Shown here in pieces: positions 22,560 to 33,183 of a DNA stretch of 64,000 nucleotides; within the stretch, counting starts at the first letter, position 1, and every line of letters starts with the position of its first letter. The notes below the pieces were generated by a model that saw nothing but the letters and a program-made list of their open reading frames with translations, had not been told where the DNA came from and made no database searches. The translations under genes were made by a program, and so were the position numbers. The DNA lies in NCBI GenBank assembly GCA_944474755.1, contig OX104111.1:115264545-115328544 (forward strand), read 5' to 3'. Source of the DNA: Limnoperna fortunei (taxonomy: Eukaryota; Mollusca; Bivalvia; Mytilida; Modiolidae).

Positions 22560-22990
22560 GAAGTGGAGGATGGGGATATAATGATGGGGTTTACATCTGT
22601 CTGTCCACTTTTATCTGCATCTCCACCTAAACCACTGAATGGAATTTGATGAAACTTTAAAAGAATTTTTGTCACACAGTGCCATTGTGACCTGATATTT
22701 AACATTTTGATTCGAATGATATATGGGGTTTTCCATAGAAAAAAATGGACTTTGTCGTAGACATAAAGGGATAATCATCTATTATCTGCAACACTACCTA
22801 CACCACTGAATGGAATGTGATGAATTTTTCAAAGAGTCTTTGGCACATAGTGCCATTGTTCACTTGATATTTAACATTTTGATCAGATTGATATTTGGGA
22901 TTTCCCATACAAAAACATGGACTGCCATTCTTTTACATAGGGGGTACTTGATTTGTGCAATCAACTTCTCCTACAGTTTTCTACCCAGTG
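22560..22990. repeat. Dispersed repeat (TATACCCCCTGC family), second copy
   Basis: Tandem units with ACCACTGAATGGAATTTGAT and AGTGCCATTGTG recur near 22633 and 22801, about 168 bp apart, as at 14020-14400. The text TTGTGCAATCAACTTCTCCT also links it to the 2936 repeat. Frames inside are shadows. Confidence 0.8.
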
Positions 22991-23021
22991 GGGTTGGGTG
23001 GGGAGGTGTGGGTTGGGGGTA
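22986..23021 (+). other. G-rich block, possible G-quadruplex
   Basis: Runs of GGGG, GGG, GGGG, GGG and GGGGG are separated by one to five bases within 36 nt. This fits the usual quadruplex pattern on the + strand. Confidence 0.6.
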
Positions 23022-23833
23022 TCAATTAGTAACATTTCTCACAGTTCTTCTTGTTTTTGTTTTTTTTTTCATGCAACTGATATGAAAAAGTCGTATCAAC
23101 ATTTTGTTCTTGCAAGAACATTAGGTAAACAGAACTGCATATGAAAAGTCACTCTAATTTGCTGATTCCAGGAGAGAAAACCAATCATAACAAGGATATG
23201 AAACATTTAGAAATTAAATACTATATTTTTAGAAGGGATTACATCTTCAAGCTGTTCATTTTTAGAAGTAGTTAGTCAGCCAACAATTTCCAACTTTTTT
23301 TTTGGAAGCAATTATTTAACAACTAATTTGCAGTTTAATCAGGTGACAATGTTTTTACCATTGAAATCTTGTAAATTGTGTACCAGTAATATTATAATAA
23401 ATGTTTTTCTAGTCTCCACAATTGGAAATTGAAAAGTCCACCCAAATGAAGTTTTGATGCACAGCATGTTAAAATCTTTGGATGAAAATTAAAATTGTGC
23501 AATGGTTTTTCAGTGTGTGTTTTTTTTGGGTGAAAATTTTTTTAAAAGTTCCATAATCATCATCCAAATGTTAAACTTTAATTACTTTGAATGATTTATG
23601 GTAAAAGTTTCTTAACTATGGCATATTTGTTTAAATAAGCATCAATGTCATTAAATACAGCTGCAATTTAGTATTAATATGCTGAAACTATCTCTTGAAG
23701 TAATTGTCTAGGTACTGAACATTATGGATCTTTATATTTTACATATCTTTGAGGAAATAAATTTTCTGTTGGATTACACAGAGCTTTGATATGCAATATT
23801 AAAGATTTCAAAGAATAATAATTTTCAAAAGAC

Positions 23834-24180
23834 TGGGGCCATACTGTGAGGGTTCAAAGTGTTCCACCAACAGTACTACCCAGCGTGTCCCCAGGTGGCA
23901 AATATGTGATGCGCTCTCATTTGGGGTTGTCATGTCGTAATATGGAAGGTCTGACCATAGACCAAAGTGGGTAAAGTATTTGGAGTGTACAGTGTTCTTG
24001 GCATGCTAAAAACCCTTTTGTCGGTGGATACCATATACTTTTCCAGTAGCATTTAAAATTGTTTGCCCTTTTTTCCATCTGTCCCAAACTGATTTATTGC
24101 TTGTTAACTTGTTGTCCTGAAAATGGCTGAAAAATTGCTCGCTGAATGTATAGGGAACATCCATTCTATTGATCATCACA
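23834..24180 (+). mobile_element. SINE-like element, family 2, old copy
   Basis: Aligns along its length with 49263-49665: GGGGCCATACTG, CAGCGTGTCCCCAGGTGGCA, AACCCTTTTGT, TACTTTTCCAGTAGCA, and a 3' end with GGCTGAAAAATTGCTCGCTG and ACATCCATTCTATTGATCATC in place of the (ATCA)n tail. No target duplication remains. Confidence 0.7.
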
Positions 24181-24680
24181 TGACTATCAGGAAGATTAAT
24201 TTTATCGTTAGTATTTATTAGAACCTGTTACAAATTCCATTTCTTTTTGGTTTTCTTTTTTCTACATTTTCCAGCTGGAATTTTTTTGCTCTCTATCTTT
24301 CTGTTGTTGCATTTCAATGTAAGTTAACTACAGTTAATTAAACAGTTGTAGGTCAATAAAATAGAATGAATGTTTTTATATATGCAAAAAAGCCATAGTA
24401 ATGCTACTGAAGTTCCATCAAAACTATCAAGTGATTAGAATTTGAATACATTTAAATTTTTTTTCTCCTTTAGTTTATTTAAGTATAAGCAATTTGAATA
24501 ATAAGTTATGTATAGGATAACCTGAGTATTTTAACAGGCAGTGTAAAAATGTTTAAAAAAAAGTATAATGAAGCTGTGGTTTCTGTTGCAGTAATTATTG
24601 AATATGTGAATAATTATTGTTCTATTATTATTTGAGACTGGTATCAATAATGTCTTAGAAAAGGATGACTGCATACTTAT

Positions 24681-24800
24681 TAGTCCCCTATTGGCTTCGC
24701 CGAAGGGGACTATAAGGTTGCACTCCATCCATCAGTCTGTCAGTCCATCAATCCGTCAGTCCATCAAACACACAGTTTTCCAGACTTTTTTTTCTAAATG
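24681..24800. repeat. TAGTCCCC hairpin-headed dispersed repeat
   Basis: TAGTCCCC and GGGGACTA pair across a short GC-rich loop (TTCGCCGAA) at 24681-24712. The text after it (GGTTGCACTCCATCC, then GTCAGTCCATC twice) is the simple-sequence lead-in typical of these mollusc repeats. The right edge is not defined. Confidence 0.6.
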
Positions 24801-24876
24801 CTTAAACATATTAAGCTAATATATGGTATGCATGTCAACAATGATGAGTTAAAGATCAATTTCAAATAGTGTTCAG

Positions 24877-26944
24877 GTCCAAGTAGCAATCTGCTTCGTA
24901 AGCATTAATGATAGGGCCTCTTTGTCCAAGAAGCAATCTGCTTCGTACGCATTAATGATAGGGCCTCTTTGTCCGAGTAGCAATCTGCTTCGTAAGCATT
25001 AATGTTAGGGCCTTTATGTCCAAGTAACAATCTGCTTCATATGCATTAATGATAGGGCCTCTTTGTCCGAGTAGCAATCTGCTTCGTAAGCATTAATGAT
25101 AGGGCCTCTATGTCCGAGTAGCAATCTGCTTCGTAAGCATTAATGATAGGGCCTCTTTGTCCAAGAAGCAATCTGCTTCGTACGCATTAATGATAGGGCC
25201 TCTTTGTCCGAGTAGCAATCTGCTTCGTAAGCATTAATGTTAGGGCCTTTATGTCCAAGTAACAATCTGCTTCATATGCATTAATGATAGGGCCTCTAGG
25301 TCAGTGTAGCAATCTGCTTCGTATGCATTAATGATAGGGCCTCTTTGTCTGAGTAGCAATCTGCTTCGTAAGCATTAATGATAGGGCCTTTATGTCCCAG
25401 TAGCAATGTGTTTATATATACATTAATGATAGGGCCTCTTTGTCACAGTAGCAATCTGCTTCATATGCATTAATGATAGGGCCTATATGTCCGAGTAGCA
25501 ATCTGCTTCGTAAGGATTAATGATAGAGGCTCTTTGTCTGAGTAGCAATCTGCTTCGTAAGCATTAATGTTAGGGCCTCTTTGTCCGAGGAGCAACCTGC
25601 TTCCTAAGCATTAATGTAAGGGCCTCTTTGTCTGAGTAGCAATCTGCTTTGTATGCATTAATGATAGGGCCTCTTTGTCCGAGTAGCAATCTGCTTCATA
25701 ATCATTAATGATAGGGCCTCTGTATCCGAGTAGCAATCTGCTTCCTACGCATTAATGATAGGGCCTCTATGTCCGAGAAGAAATCTGCTTCATAATCATT
25801 AATGATAGGGCCTCTTTGTCCGAGTAGCAATCTGCTTCGTAAGCATTAATGATAGGGCCTCTAGGTCAGTGTAGCAATCTGCTTCGTATGCATTAATGAT
25901 AGGGCCTCTTTGTCTGAGTAGCAATCTGCTTCGTATGCATAAATGATAGGGCCTCTTTGTCTGAGTAGCAATCTGCTTCATATGCATTAAGGATTAGGCC
26001 TCTTTGTCTGAGTAGCAATCTGCTTCGTAAGGATTAATGATAGGGCCTCTTTGTCCGAGGAGCAACCTGCTTCCTAAGCATTAATGTAAGGGCCTCTTTG
26101 TCCGAGTAGCAATCTGCTTTGTATGCATTAATGATAGGGCCTCTTTGTCCGAGTAGCAATCTGCTTCGTATCCATAAATGATAGGGCCTCTATGTCCGAG
26201 TAGCAATCTGCTTCATATTCATTAATGATAGGGCCTCTGTATCCGAGTAGCAATCTGCTTCCTACGCATTAATGACAGGGCCTCTATGTCCGAGAAGAAA
26301 TCTGCTTCGTAAGCATTAATGTTAGGGCCTCTTTGTCCGAGTAGCAATCTGCTTAATAAGCATAAATTATATGGCCTCTTTGTCCGAGTAGCAATCTGCT
26401 TCATAAGAATTAATGATAGGGCCTCTTTGTCCCAGTAGCAATCTGCTTTGTAAGCATTAATGATAGGGCCTCTTTGTCAGAGTAGCAATCTGCTTCGTAA
26501 GCATTAATGATAGGTCCTCTATGTCCGAGTAGCAGTCTGCTTCGTAATCATTAATGATAGGGCCTCTTTGTCCGAGTAGCAATCTGCTTTGTAAGCATTA
26601 ATGATAGGGCCTCTTTGTCCGAGTAGCCATCTGCTTCGTAAGCATTAATGATAGGGCCTCTATGTCCCAGTAGCAGTCTGCTTCATATGCATTAATGATA
26701 GGGCCTCTTTGTCTGAGTAGCAATCTTCTTCGTATGCATTAATGATAGGGCCTCTTTGTTCAAGTAGCAATCTGCTTCGTATGCATTAATGCTATAGGGC
26801 CTCTTTGTCCGAGTAGCAATATGCTTCGTATGCATAAATGATAGGACCTCTTTGTCCGAGTACCAATCTGCTTCGTATGCATTAATTATAGGGCCTCTAT
26901 GTCCGAGTAGCAATCTGCTTCATAAGCATTAATGATAGGGCCTC
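24877..26944. repeat. 47-bp satellite array, left part (~44 monomers)
   Basis: The monomer contains GGGCCTCTTTGTCCGAGTAG, CAATCTGCTTCGTAAGCATT and AATGATA, 47 bp in all. Most copies differ by single bases (GTAAGC/GTATGC, TTTGTCC/TATGTCC, CTTC/CTTT). Some blocks repeat at higher order, for example the five-monomer block starting near 24924 recurs near 25159, exactly 235 bp later. As 47 is not a multiple of three and the unit has few stops on the minus strand, it yields spurious repetitive frames. Confidence 0.97.
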
Positions 26945-27028
26945 AACCAAATTTCACCACCTTACCTAAAGGATGTAATTAAAGACACTGTTACATAAAG
27001 TGTCCAATAATATAAATCACTAAATAAC

Positions 27029-27379
27029 TAAGCAATAACTCATGTTTGTGCTAATACACTTGTCTCCTTGAATGGCCCAAATATAGACTGCCCAATTTTT
27101 TTTTAACAAATTATGACAGTTATTGATGATTTTGAAAATGAGAGTTATATACTTTGTGGGGACTTTAATCTTGTTCTTAACCCAGATATAGACTATTCTA
27201 ACTATTTACATATCAATAATCCTAAAGCAAGAGATAAAATTTTAGAAGTTATGGAAGAAAGGGGTCTTTATGATCCATTTCGGGAACTGTACCCTGACTT
27301 GCGCAGATTTACCTGGCGTAAAAGAACTCCTTTCAAACAAGCAAGGTCCTGTGTTCAGAAAGCATGTTACCAAACTTAA
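27029..27379 (+). pseudogene. LINE endonuclease remnant (APE-like, C-terminal half)
   Basis: From 27032 a frame reads AITHVCANTLVSLNGPNIDC then PIFF, hits TAA at 27104-27106, and reopens as the 88-codon frame at 27113-27379 (MTVIDDFENESYILCGDFNL...). The GPN and GDFN motifs are those of LINE apurinic-like endonucleases. Further stops lie at 27008 and 27029. Near 27345 the normal 'QARLD.F.' segment is replaced by QARSCVQ, and the frame of the following RT ORF starts, so a short non-triplet deletion broke the reading frame there. The SDH motif of the same domain is in the next frame (residues 16-18 of the 27364 ORF). Confidence 0.85.
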
Positions 27380-30243
27380 ATAATTGTAAAGTAGAACCAA
27401 GTTATCGCTCAGACCACTCAATGGTACTTTTGGACCTACATTTTTACCCCTTTATACGAGGAAAAGGACTGTGGAAATTTAACAGCTCCCTACTGTATGA
27501 CATAGAATACTCTAATATAGTCAACAACAAAATTCTAGATATTAAAAAACAGTATGCTGCCCTTGTATATGACCTGGATAAAATCCAGGATATTGATAAC
27601 GACAAAATTCATTTTAGAATAAACATACAATTATTTCTCGAAACATTATTAATGGAAATAAGAGGCATATCTATTTCGTATTCAAGCTATAAAAAAAGAG
27701 AAACAGAAAGAAAAGAGAATGAATTAAAAAAAGAAATAGCTGAATTAGAGGAAAAAGTTGACGAAAGTTCTTTACAGCATTTTGAAAATAAAAAAAAAGA
27801 ATTTGAAAATTTAAGAAGAAATAAATTAAAAGGTAAAATGATAAGAGCAAGAATACAGTGGATAGAAGAGGGGGAAAAATCTACGAATTACTTTTGTGGT
27901 CTTGAGTCAAAGAATTTTACTAGTAAAATAATACCAAAAGTTGAAAAAGAAAATGGGGTTATAGTTACAAAGCAAAATGAAATATTAAAGGAGGTCAAAA
28001 AATTTTATGAAAATTTGTATAAAAATAAAGACCTGGATAAGGGAGGTAAATTGAAAGACATTGAACAAGAAATGAAAAATATCCAACTTAGAAAACTTAC
28101 TATAGATGAGCAGAATAGTTTGGAAGGGAAAATAACCATTAAGGAAACAAGTGAAATTCTATATAAAATGAAAAGCAATAAAAGCCCAGGTTCAGATGGT
28201 TTTTCAACTGAATTCTTTAAATTTTTTTGGAAAGATTTTAAGTTTTTCGTTACAGACTCTCTGAACTATGGGGCAGAGAAGGGTGAATTATCAATAACCC
28301 AAAAACAAGGAATTATTACTTGTCTCCCAAAAGGTAATAAACCTGGACACTTCTTAAATAATTGGAGACCTATTTCTCTCCTGAACACTGTTTATAAGAT
28401 TGGATCAGGAGTAATAGCAAGTAGATTTAAAAGGGTTTTGGACATTCTCATAGATAAGGATCAGACAGGTTTCATAAGTGGAAGGTATATTGGGGAAAAC
28501 ATACGACTTATATATGACATAATGCAGTATGCAGAAGAAAATGAGATCCCTGGCCTTTTATTACTTATAGATTTTGAAAAAGCATTTGATTCAATTTCCT
28601 GGGAATACCTCTTAAATGTTTTGAAATTTTTTAATTTTGGTGAGTCAATAATAAACTGGGTAAAAGTTTTCTACAAAAATATAAATTCTGCTGTTATTCA
28701 GGGAGGGCATTTGTCAGAATTTTTCAATATAGAACGTGGGTTTCGACAAGGGGATCCTTTATCTCCTTACCTCTTTATCCTTTGTGCAGAAATTTTAGCA
28801 GTCAAAATCAGAAATAATACAAAAATAACTGGGATATCAGTTACTAAAATAGAGCATAAGCTGTCACAATTTGCAGATGATACATCCTTGATTTTAGATG
28901 GTACTAAAGAATCATTAAATGAAGCTTTGAAAGAATTGGATTGGTTTGCGAATATATCAGGTTTAAATATAAATTTTTCTAAGACACAGGTTATTTGGAT
29001 TGGCAGTAAAAAATACAGTAAAGAAATACTTTGTCCAAACAGGAACCTTGCCTGGGATGAAACTTCTTTTAAACTATTAGGCATTACATTTGATGTAGAT
29101 TTAGATAAAATAAATGACATTAATTATGACGATAGAATTCTGCAGATTAAAAATGTTATTAAGCAATGGTCTAAGCAGAATCTTACTGTAATAGGCAGAA
29201 TAACAGTGGTAAAATCACTTATCCTACCAATACTTAACCATTTGATTATTTCATTACCAAATCCAAGCGATGAGACTATTAAAAAGTTAAATAATCTCCT
29301 GTTTTCTTTTATATGGGCTTCACCAATTCACAAAGTCAAAAAAGAAGTATTACAAAAGGGTTATGAAGAGGGTGGACTTAAAATGATTAACTTATATGCT
29401 TTTATTCTTGCTCTAAAAAGTACTTGGATAAGACGAATCCTTCGAACTAACAGCAAATGGCAAAATATATTTCTTTCTACTATTGAAAGTAAACAAATAT
29501 TTAACTGTGGAATGTATAACATAAAACAGTTGCAAATGAAAATAAAAAATAAATTTTGGAAAGATGTTCTAAAATCATGGCAAATGATAATTGAAAAAGA
29601 ACAAAATAACACTTGGGAAAATTTTCTTTCAAGTCCAATATGGATGAATGAAAAAGTCCAAATAGATAATAAGCCAGTTTTTTATAAAGACTGGTTTAAT
29701 GCTGGAATTATATATATTAATGATTTAATAAACACAGATGGATCATTTTACTCTTTTGACCATATACAACACAACTTTCTAATAAAAAATAATGTCATGA
29801 AGTATAATAGCATTATTGCAGCTTTAACAGAAGCAGCAAAAATGTTTATAAAAGAAAATTATAATTTGAACTCGCCTTTCATCCCATCAGTCATTCAAGT
29901 GTTCCTAAAAAATACCAAGGGATCTAAAGATATGTACTCCATTCTAAACAGAAATCAAAGTATTCCGAATGGTAAAACTAAATGGTGTGATATCTTTCAT
30001 ACCAATGAACAAAATTGGAATAAATTTTTTAAGTTACCATTTGTAGTCACCAAAAACACCAAATTACAGTGGCTTCAGTATAGAATCAATCATAGAATCG
30101 TTGCAACAAATAAATTTCTCTGTAAAATCAGAATTACTGATGATCCAAAGTGTACATTTTGCCAAACAAATATTGAAACTATTGAACATTTATTCTGGGG
30201 GTGTGAACATGTACAATCATTTATTACAGATACTGAAAATTAG
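27364..30243 (+). CDS. LINE ORF2 reverse transcriptase, L1/Tx1 lineage
   Basis: A 959-codon open frame. It starts inside the end of the endonuclease (SYRSDHS, residues 13-19), so its ATG is unlikely to be the original start. A lysine/glutamate-rich coiled-coil linker (about residues 105-165) follows. The RT domain holds NKSPGSDGF (about 271), LLIDFEKAFDS (motif A, aspartate near 403), RQGDPLSPYLF (about 461) and FADDTS (motif C, aspartates 505-506). The C-terminal part holds CTFC...H....C (930, 933, 942, 947), the C-x2-C-x8-H-x4-C arrangement seen in aquatic-animal L1/Tx1-type ORF2. The catalytic residues are all present. The frame ends at TAG near 30243, but homologous coding text continues in another frame, so a frameshift sits close to 30235. 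The enzyme would prime cDNA synthesis on nicked target DNA. This copy is probably not autonomous because its endonuclease is broken. Confidence 0.93.
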   Translation: MLPNLNNCKVEPSYRSDHSMVLLDLHFYPFIRGKGLWKFNSSLLYDIEYSNIVNNKILDIKKQYAALVYDLDKIQDIDNDKIHFRINIQLFLETLLMEIRGISISYSSYKKRETERKENELKKEIAELEEKVDESSLQHFENKKKEFENLRRNKLKGKMIRARIQWIEEGEKSTNYFCGLESKNFTSKIIPKVEKENGVIVTKQNEILKEVKKFYENLYKNKDLDKGGKLKDIEQEMKNIQLRKLTIDEQNSLEGKITIKETSEILYKMKSNKSPGSDGFSTEFFKFFWKDFKFFVTDSLNYGAEKGELSITQKQGIITCLPKGNKPGHFLNNWRPISLLNTVYKIGSGVIASRFKRVLDILIDKDQTGFISGRYIGENIRLIYDIMQYAEENEIPGLLLLIDFEKAFDSISWEYLLNVLKFFNFGESIINWVKVFYKNINSAVIQGGHLSEFFNIERGFRQGDPLSPYLFILCAEILAVKIRNNTKITGISVTKIEHKLSQFADDTSLILDGTKESLNEALKELDWFANISGLNINFSKTQVIWIGSKKYSKEILCPNRNLAWDETSFKLLGITFDVDLDKINDINYDDRILQIKNVIKQWSKQNLTVIGRITVVKSLILPILNHLIISLPNPSDETIKKLNNLLFSFIWASPIHKVKKEVLQKGYEEGGLKMINLYAFILALKSTWIRRILRTNSKWQNIFLSTIESKQIFNCGMYNIKQLQMKIKNKFWKDVLKSWQMIIEKEQNNTWENFLSSPIWMNEKVQIDNKPVFYKDWFNAGIIYINDLINTDGSFYSFDHIQHNFLIKNNVMKYNSIIAALTEAAKMFIKENYNLNSPFIPSVIQVFLKNTKGSKDMYSILNRNQSIPNGKTKWCDIFHTNEQNWNKFFKLPFVVTKNTKLQWLQYRINHRIVATNKFLCKIRITDDPKCTFCQTNIETIEHLFWGCEHVQSFITDTEN

Positions 30244-30646
30244 GTTTCTCTCAAATGGTATAAGTATATCATTCATCTGCCAAAACTTTCTGTTTGGTAA
30301 TATAAGTAATATTTATTATGGAAATGCTGAAAATATTATACTGCTCAACTTAAAACAATACATATATAATACTAGGTGTTGTAAAGGTAGATTAAGCCTG
30401 CAATCATTAAAAGAAAAGCTTAAACACATGTACTCAATTGAAAAGATGATGTTTGTTAAAAACAAAAATATGACTAAGTTTAATAAACTATGGAATATTT
30501 TTCACATTTTATTAAATAAAGACTTTATTATGTATATATGTATGATGAATGTAAAAAATATATTATTTATAACTTACAATACTGTATCTTATATATTGTT
30601 GTATATATATCAAGCAGGAATGGCAAAATTTCAGTTTTTCACTTGA
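30238..30646 (+). pseudogene. LINE ORF2 C-terminal tail, frameshifted
   Basis: In the frame of the ORF that starts at 30101, residues after about 47 read as the natural continuation of the RT protein: QNFLFGNISNIYYGNAENII, then KQYIYNTRCC, LSLQSLKEKLKHMYSIEK and FNKLWNIF. This FG...N.I....K.YIY...C pattern is typical of the end of L1/Tx1-type ORF2. A single shift near 30235 separates it from the main frame. Non-coding 3' UTR runs from about 30620 to the A-rich tail. Confidence 0.8.
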
Positions 30647-30872
30647 CATAAAGATACTTCTTTCTCCCATTTCTCTTCTTTTCACTTCTTCTATACCTAC
30701 CTTTCTTAAAACTCTTAAAAAAAAATTCAGCAACTGTTTTATTTTTGTATACATATCACTTAAAGTTACTACAATTGTATAATTATTCATTATTATTGTG
30801 ATATTCATATGTAGATTTACACAAATGATTTATGTATTTGTTGTTGGAAAATAAAAAATTAAATTAAAAAAA

Positions 30873-33183
30873 AATGATAGGGCCTCTGTATCCGAGTAGC
30901 AATCTGCTTCCTATGCATTAATGACAGGGCCTCTATGTCCGAGTAGAAATCTGCTTCGTAAGCATTAATGTTAGGGCCTCTTTGTCTGAGTAGCAATCTG
31001 CTTCATAAGCATTTATTATAGGGCCTCTTTGGCTGAGTAGCAATCTGCTTCGTATGCATTAATGATAGGGCCTCTATGTCCCAGTAGCAATCTGCTTCAT
31101 ATGCATTAATAATAGGGCCTCTTTGTCCGAGAAGCAATCTGCTTCATATGCATTAATGATTAGGCCTCTTTGTCTGAGTAGCAATCTGCTTCGTAAGCAT
31201 TTATTATAGGGCCTCTTTTGCTGAGTAGCAATCTGCTTCGTATGCATTAATGATAGGGCCTCTATGTTTGAGTAGAAATCTGCTTCGTAAGCATTTATGA
31301 TAGGGCCTCTTTGTCCGAGTAGCAATCTGCTTCATATGCATTAATGATAGGGCCTCTTTGTATGAGTAGCAATCTGCTTCGTATGCATTAATGATAGGAC
31401 CTCTATGTCCGAGTAGGAATCTGCTTCATATGCATTAATGATAGGACCTCTATGTCCGAGAAGAAATCTGCTTCATATGCATTAATGATAGGACCTCTAT
31501 GTCCGAGTAGCAATCTGCTTCATAAGAATTAATGTTAGGGCCTCTATGTCTGAGTTCTAATCTGCTTCGTTATCATTAATGATAGGGCCTCTTTGTCCGA
31601 GTAGCAATCTGCTTAATAAGCATAAATTATATGGCCTCTTTGTCCGAGTAGCAATCTGCTTCATAAGAATTAATGATAGGGCCTCTTTGTCCGAGTAGCA
31701 ATCTGCTTCGTAAGCATTAATGATAGGGCCTCTTTGTCCGAGTAGCAATCTGCTTCATAAGCATTAATCATAGGTCCTCTATGTCCGAGTAGCAATCTGC
31801 TTCGTAATCATTAATGATAGGGCCTCCTTGTCCGAGTAGCAATCTGCTTTGTAAGCATTAATGAAAGGGCCTGTTTGTCCGAGTAGCAATCTGCTTTGTA
31901 AGCATTAATGATAGGGCCTCTTTGTCCAAGTAGCAATCTGCTTCGTATGCATTAATGTTAGGGCCTTTATGTCCAAGTAACAATCTGCTTCATATGCATT
32001 AATGATAGGGCCTCTATGTCTGAGTAGCAATCTGCTTTGTATGCATTAATGATAGGGCCTCTTTGTCCGAGCAGCAATCTGCTTCGTAAGCATTAATGAT
32101 AGGGCCTCTTTGTCCGAGTAGCAATCTGCTTTGTATGCATTAATGATAGGGCCTCTTTGTCTGAGTAGCAATCTGCTTCATATGCATTAATGATAGGGCC
32201 TCTTTGTCCGAGTAGCAATCTGCTTCGTAATCATTAATGATAGGGCCTCTTTGTCCGAGTAGCAATCTGCTTTGTATGCATTAATGACAGGGCCTCTATG
32301 TCCGAGTAGCAATCTGCTTCGTAAGCATTAATGATAGGGCCTCTATGTCCGCGTAGCAATCTGCTTCATAAGCATTAATTATAGGGCCTCGGTATCCGAG
32401 TAGCAATCTGCTTCGTATGCATTAATGATAGGGCCTCTTTGTCCGAGCATCAATCTGCTTCGTAAGCATTAATGATAGGGCCTCTATGTCAGAGTTGCAA
32501 TCTGCTTTGTATGCATTAATGACAGGGCCTCTTTGAGTAGCAATCTGCTTCGTAAGCAGTAATGATAGGGCCTCTATGTTTAAGTAGCAATCTGCATCGT
32601 AAGCATTAATGATAGGGCCTCTTTGTCCGAGTAGCAATCTGCTTAAATATACATTAAAGATAGGGCCTCTTTGTCTGAGTAGCAATCTGCTTCGTAGGCA
32701 TTAATGATAGGGCCTCTATGTCCTAATAGCAATCTGCTTCATAAGCATTAATGATAGGGCCTCTTTGTCCGAGTAGCAATCTGTTTATATGCATTAATGA
32801 TAGGGCCTCTTTGTCCGAGTAGCTATCTGCTTATATATACATTAATCATAGAGCCTCTTTATCCGAGTAGCAATCTGCTTGGTATGAATTAATGATAGGG
32901 CTTCTGTATCCGAGTAGCAATCTGCCTCGTAAGCATTTACGATAGGGCCTCTTTGTCTGAGTAGCAATCTGCTTCGTATGCATTAATGATAGGGCCTCTT
33001 TGTCCGAGTAGCATTAACGTTAGGGCCTCTTTGTCGGAGTAGCAATCTGCTTATATATACATTAATGATATGGCCTCTTTTTCCGAGTAGCAATCTGCTT
33101 CGTCTGCATTAATGTTAGGGCCTCTTTGTCCAAGTAGCAATCTGCTTCCTATCCATAATGATAGGGCCTCTATGTCCGAGTTG
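30873..33183. repeat. 47-bp satellite array, right part (~49 monomers)
   Basis: Same monomer as the left part. Variant blocks are shared across the LINE: the rare run GCTTAATAAGCATAAATTAT followed by ATGGCCTC occurs near 26350 and again near 31612, and the pair AATGACAGGGCCTC...AGAAATCTGC occurs near 26270 and 30920. Monomers towards the right edge are more divergent, with TATATATACATTAA variants. The last unit turns into GTCCGAGTTGTCTACGTAGC, which reads like a SINE head. Confidence 0.97.

Larger units (their letters stand above)
26945..30872 (+). mobile_element. L1/Tx1-like LINE, 5'-truncated, inserted in the satellite
   Basis: The insert starts AACCAAATTTCACCACC right after GGGCCTC of a satellite unit and ends in an A-rich tail (AAATAAAAAATTAAATTAAA). 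The satellite then resumes. AATGATAGGGCCTC is present at 26931-26944 and again at 30873-30886, which is out of phase with the 47-bp period and so is a true 14-bp target duplication. The element holds the C-terminal part of an endonuclease, an RT domain and a cysteine-histidine C-terminal domain. ORF1 and the endonuclease N-terminus are missing, which fits 5' truncation during target-primed reverse transcription. Confidence 0.95.

Noticed and set aside
23179..23278. Possible terminal exon after TGCTGATTCCAG
   Set aside because: The only open frame (EKTNHNKDMKHLEIKYYIFR) is short, AT-driven in composition and lacks a good pyrimidine tract.
25799..26913. Minus-strand frames with repeating KQIAT, RSRLLL and INAYEAD motifs in the satellite
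   Set aside because: They come from a 47-bp monomer read in three successive frames. Each is broken within 60-91 codons and none has a start context or unique sequence. The same holds for 31074-32685.
28767..29120. Minus-strand 117-codon frame
   Set aside because: Antisense shadow of the LINE RT frame, as is 29361-29612.
24877..33183. CRISPR-like array
   Set aside because: The repeats are contiguous 47-mers without unique spacers, in animal DNA. It is a satellite.
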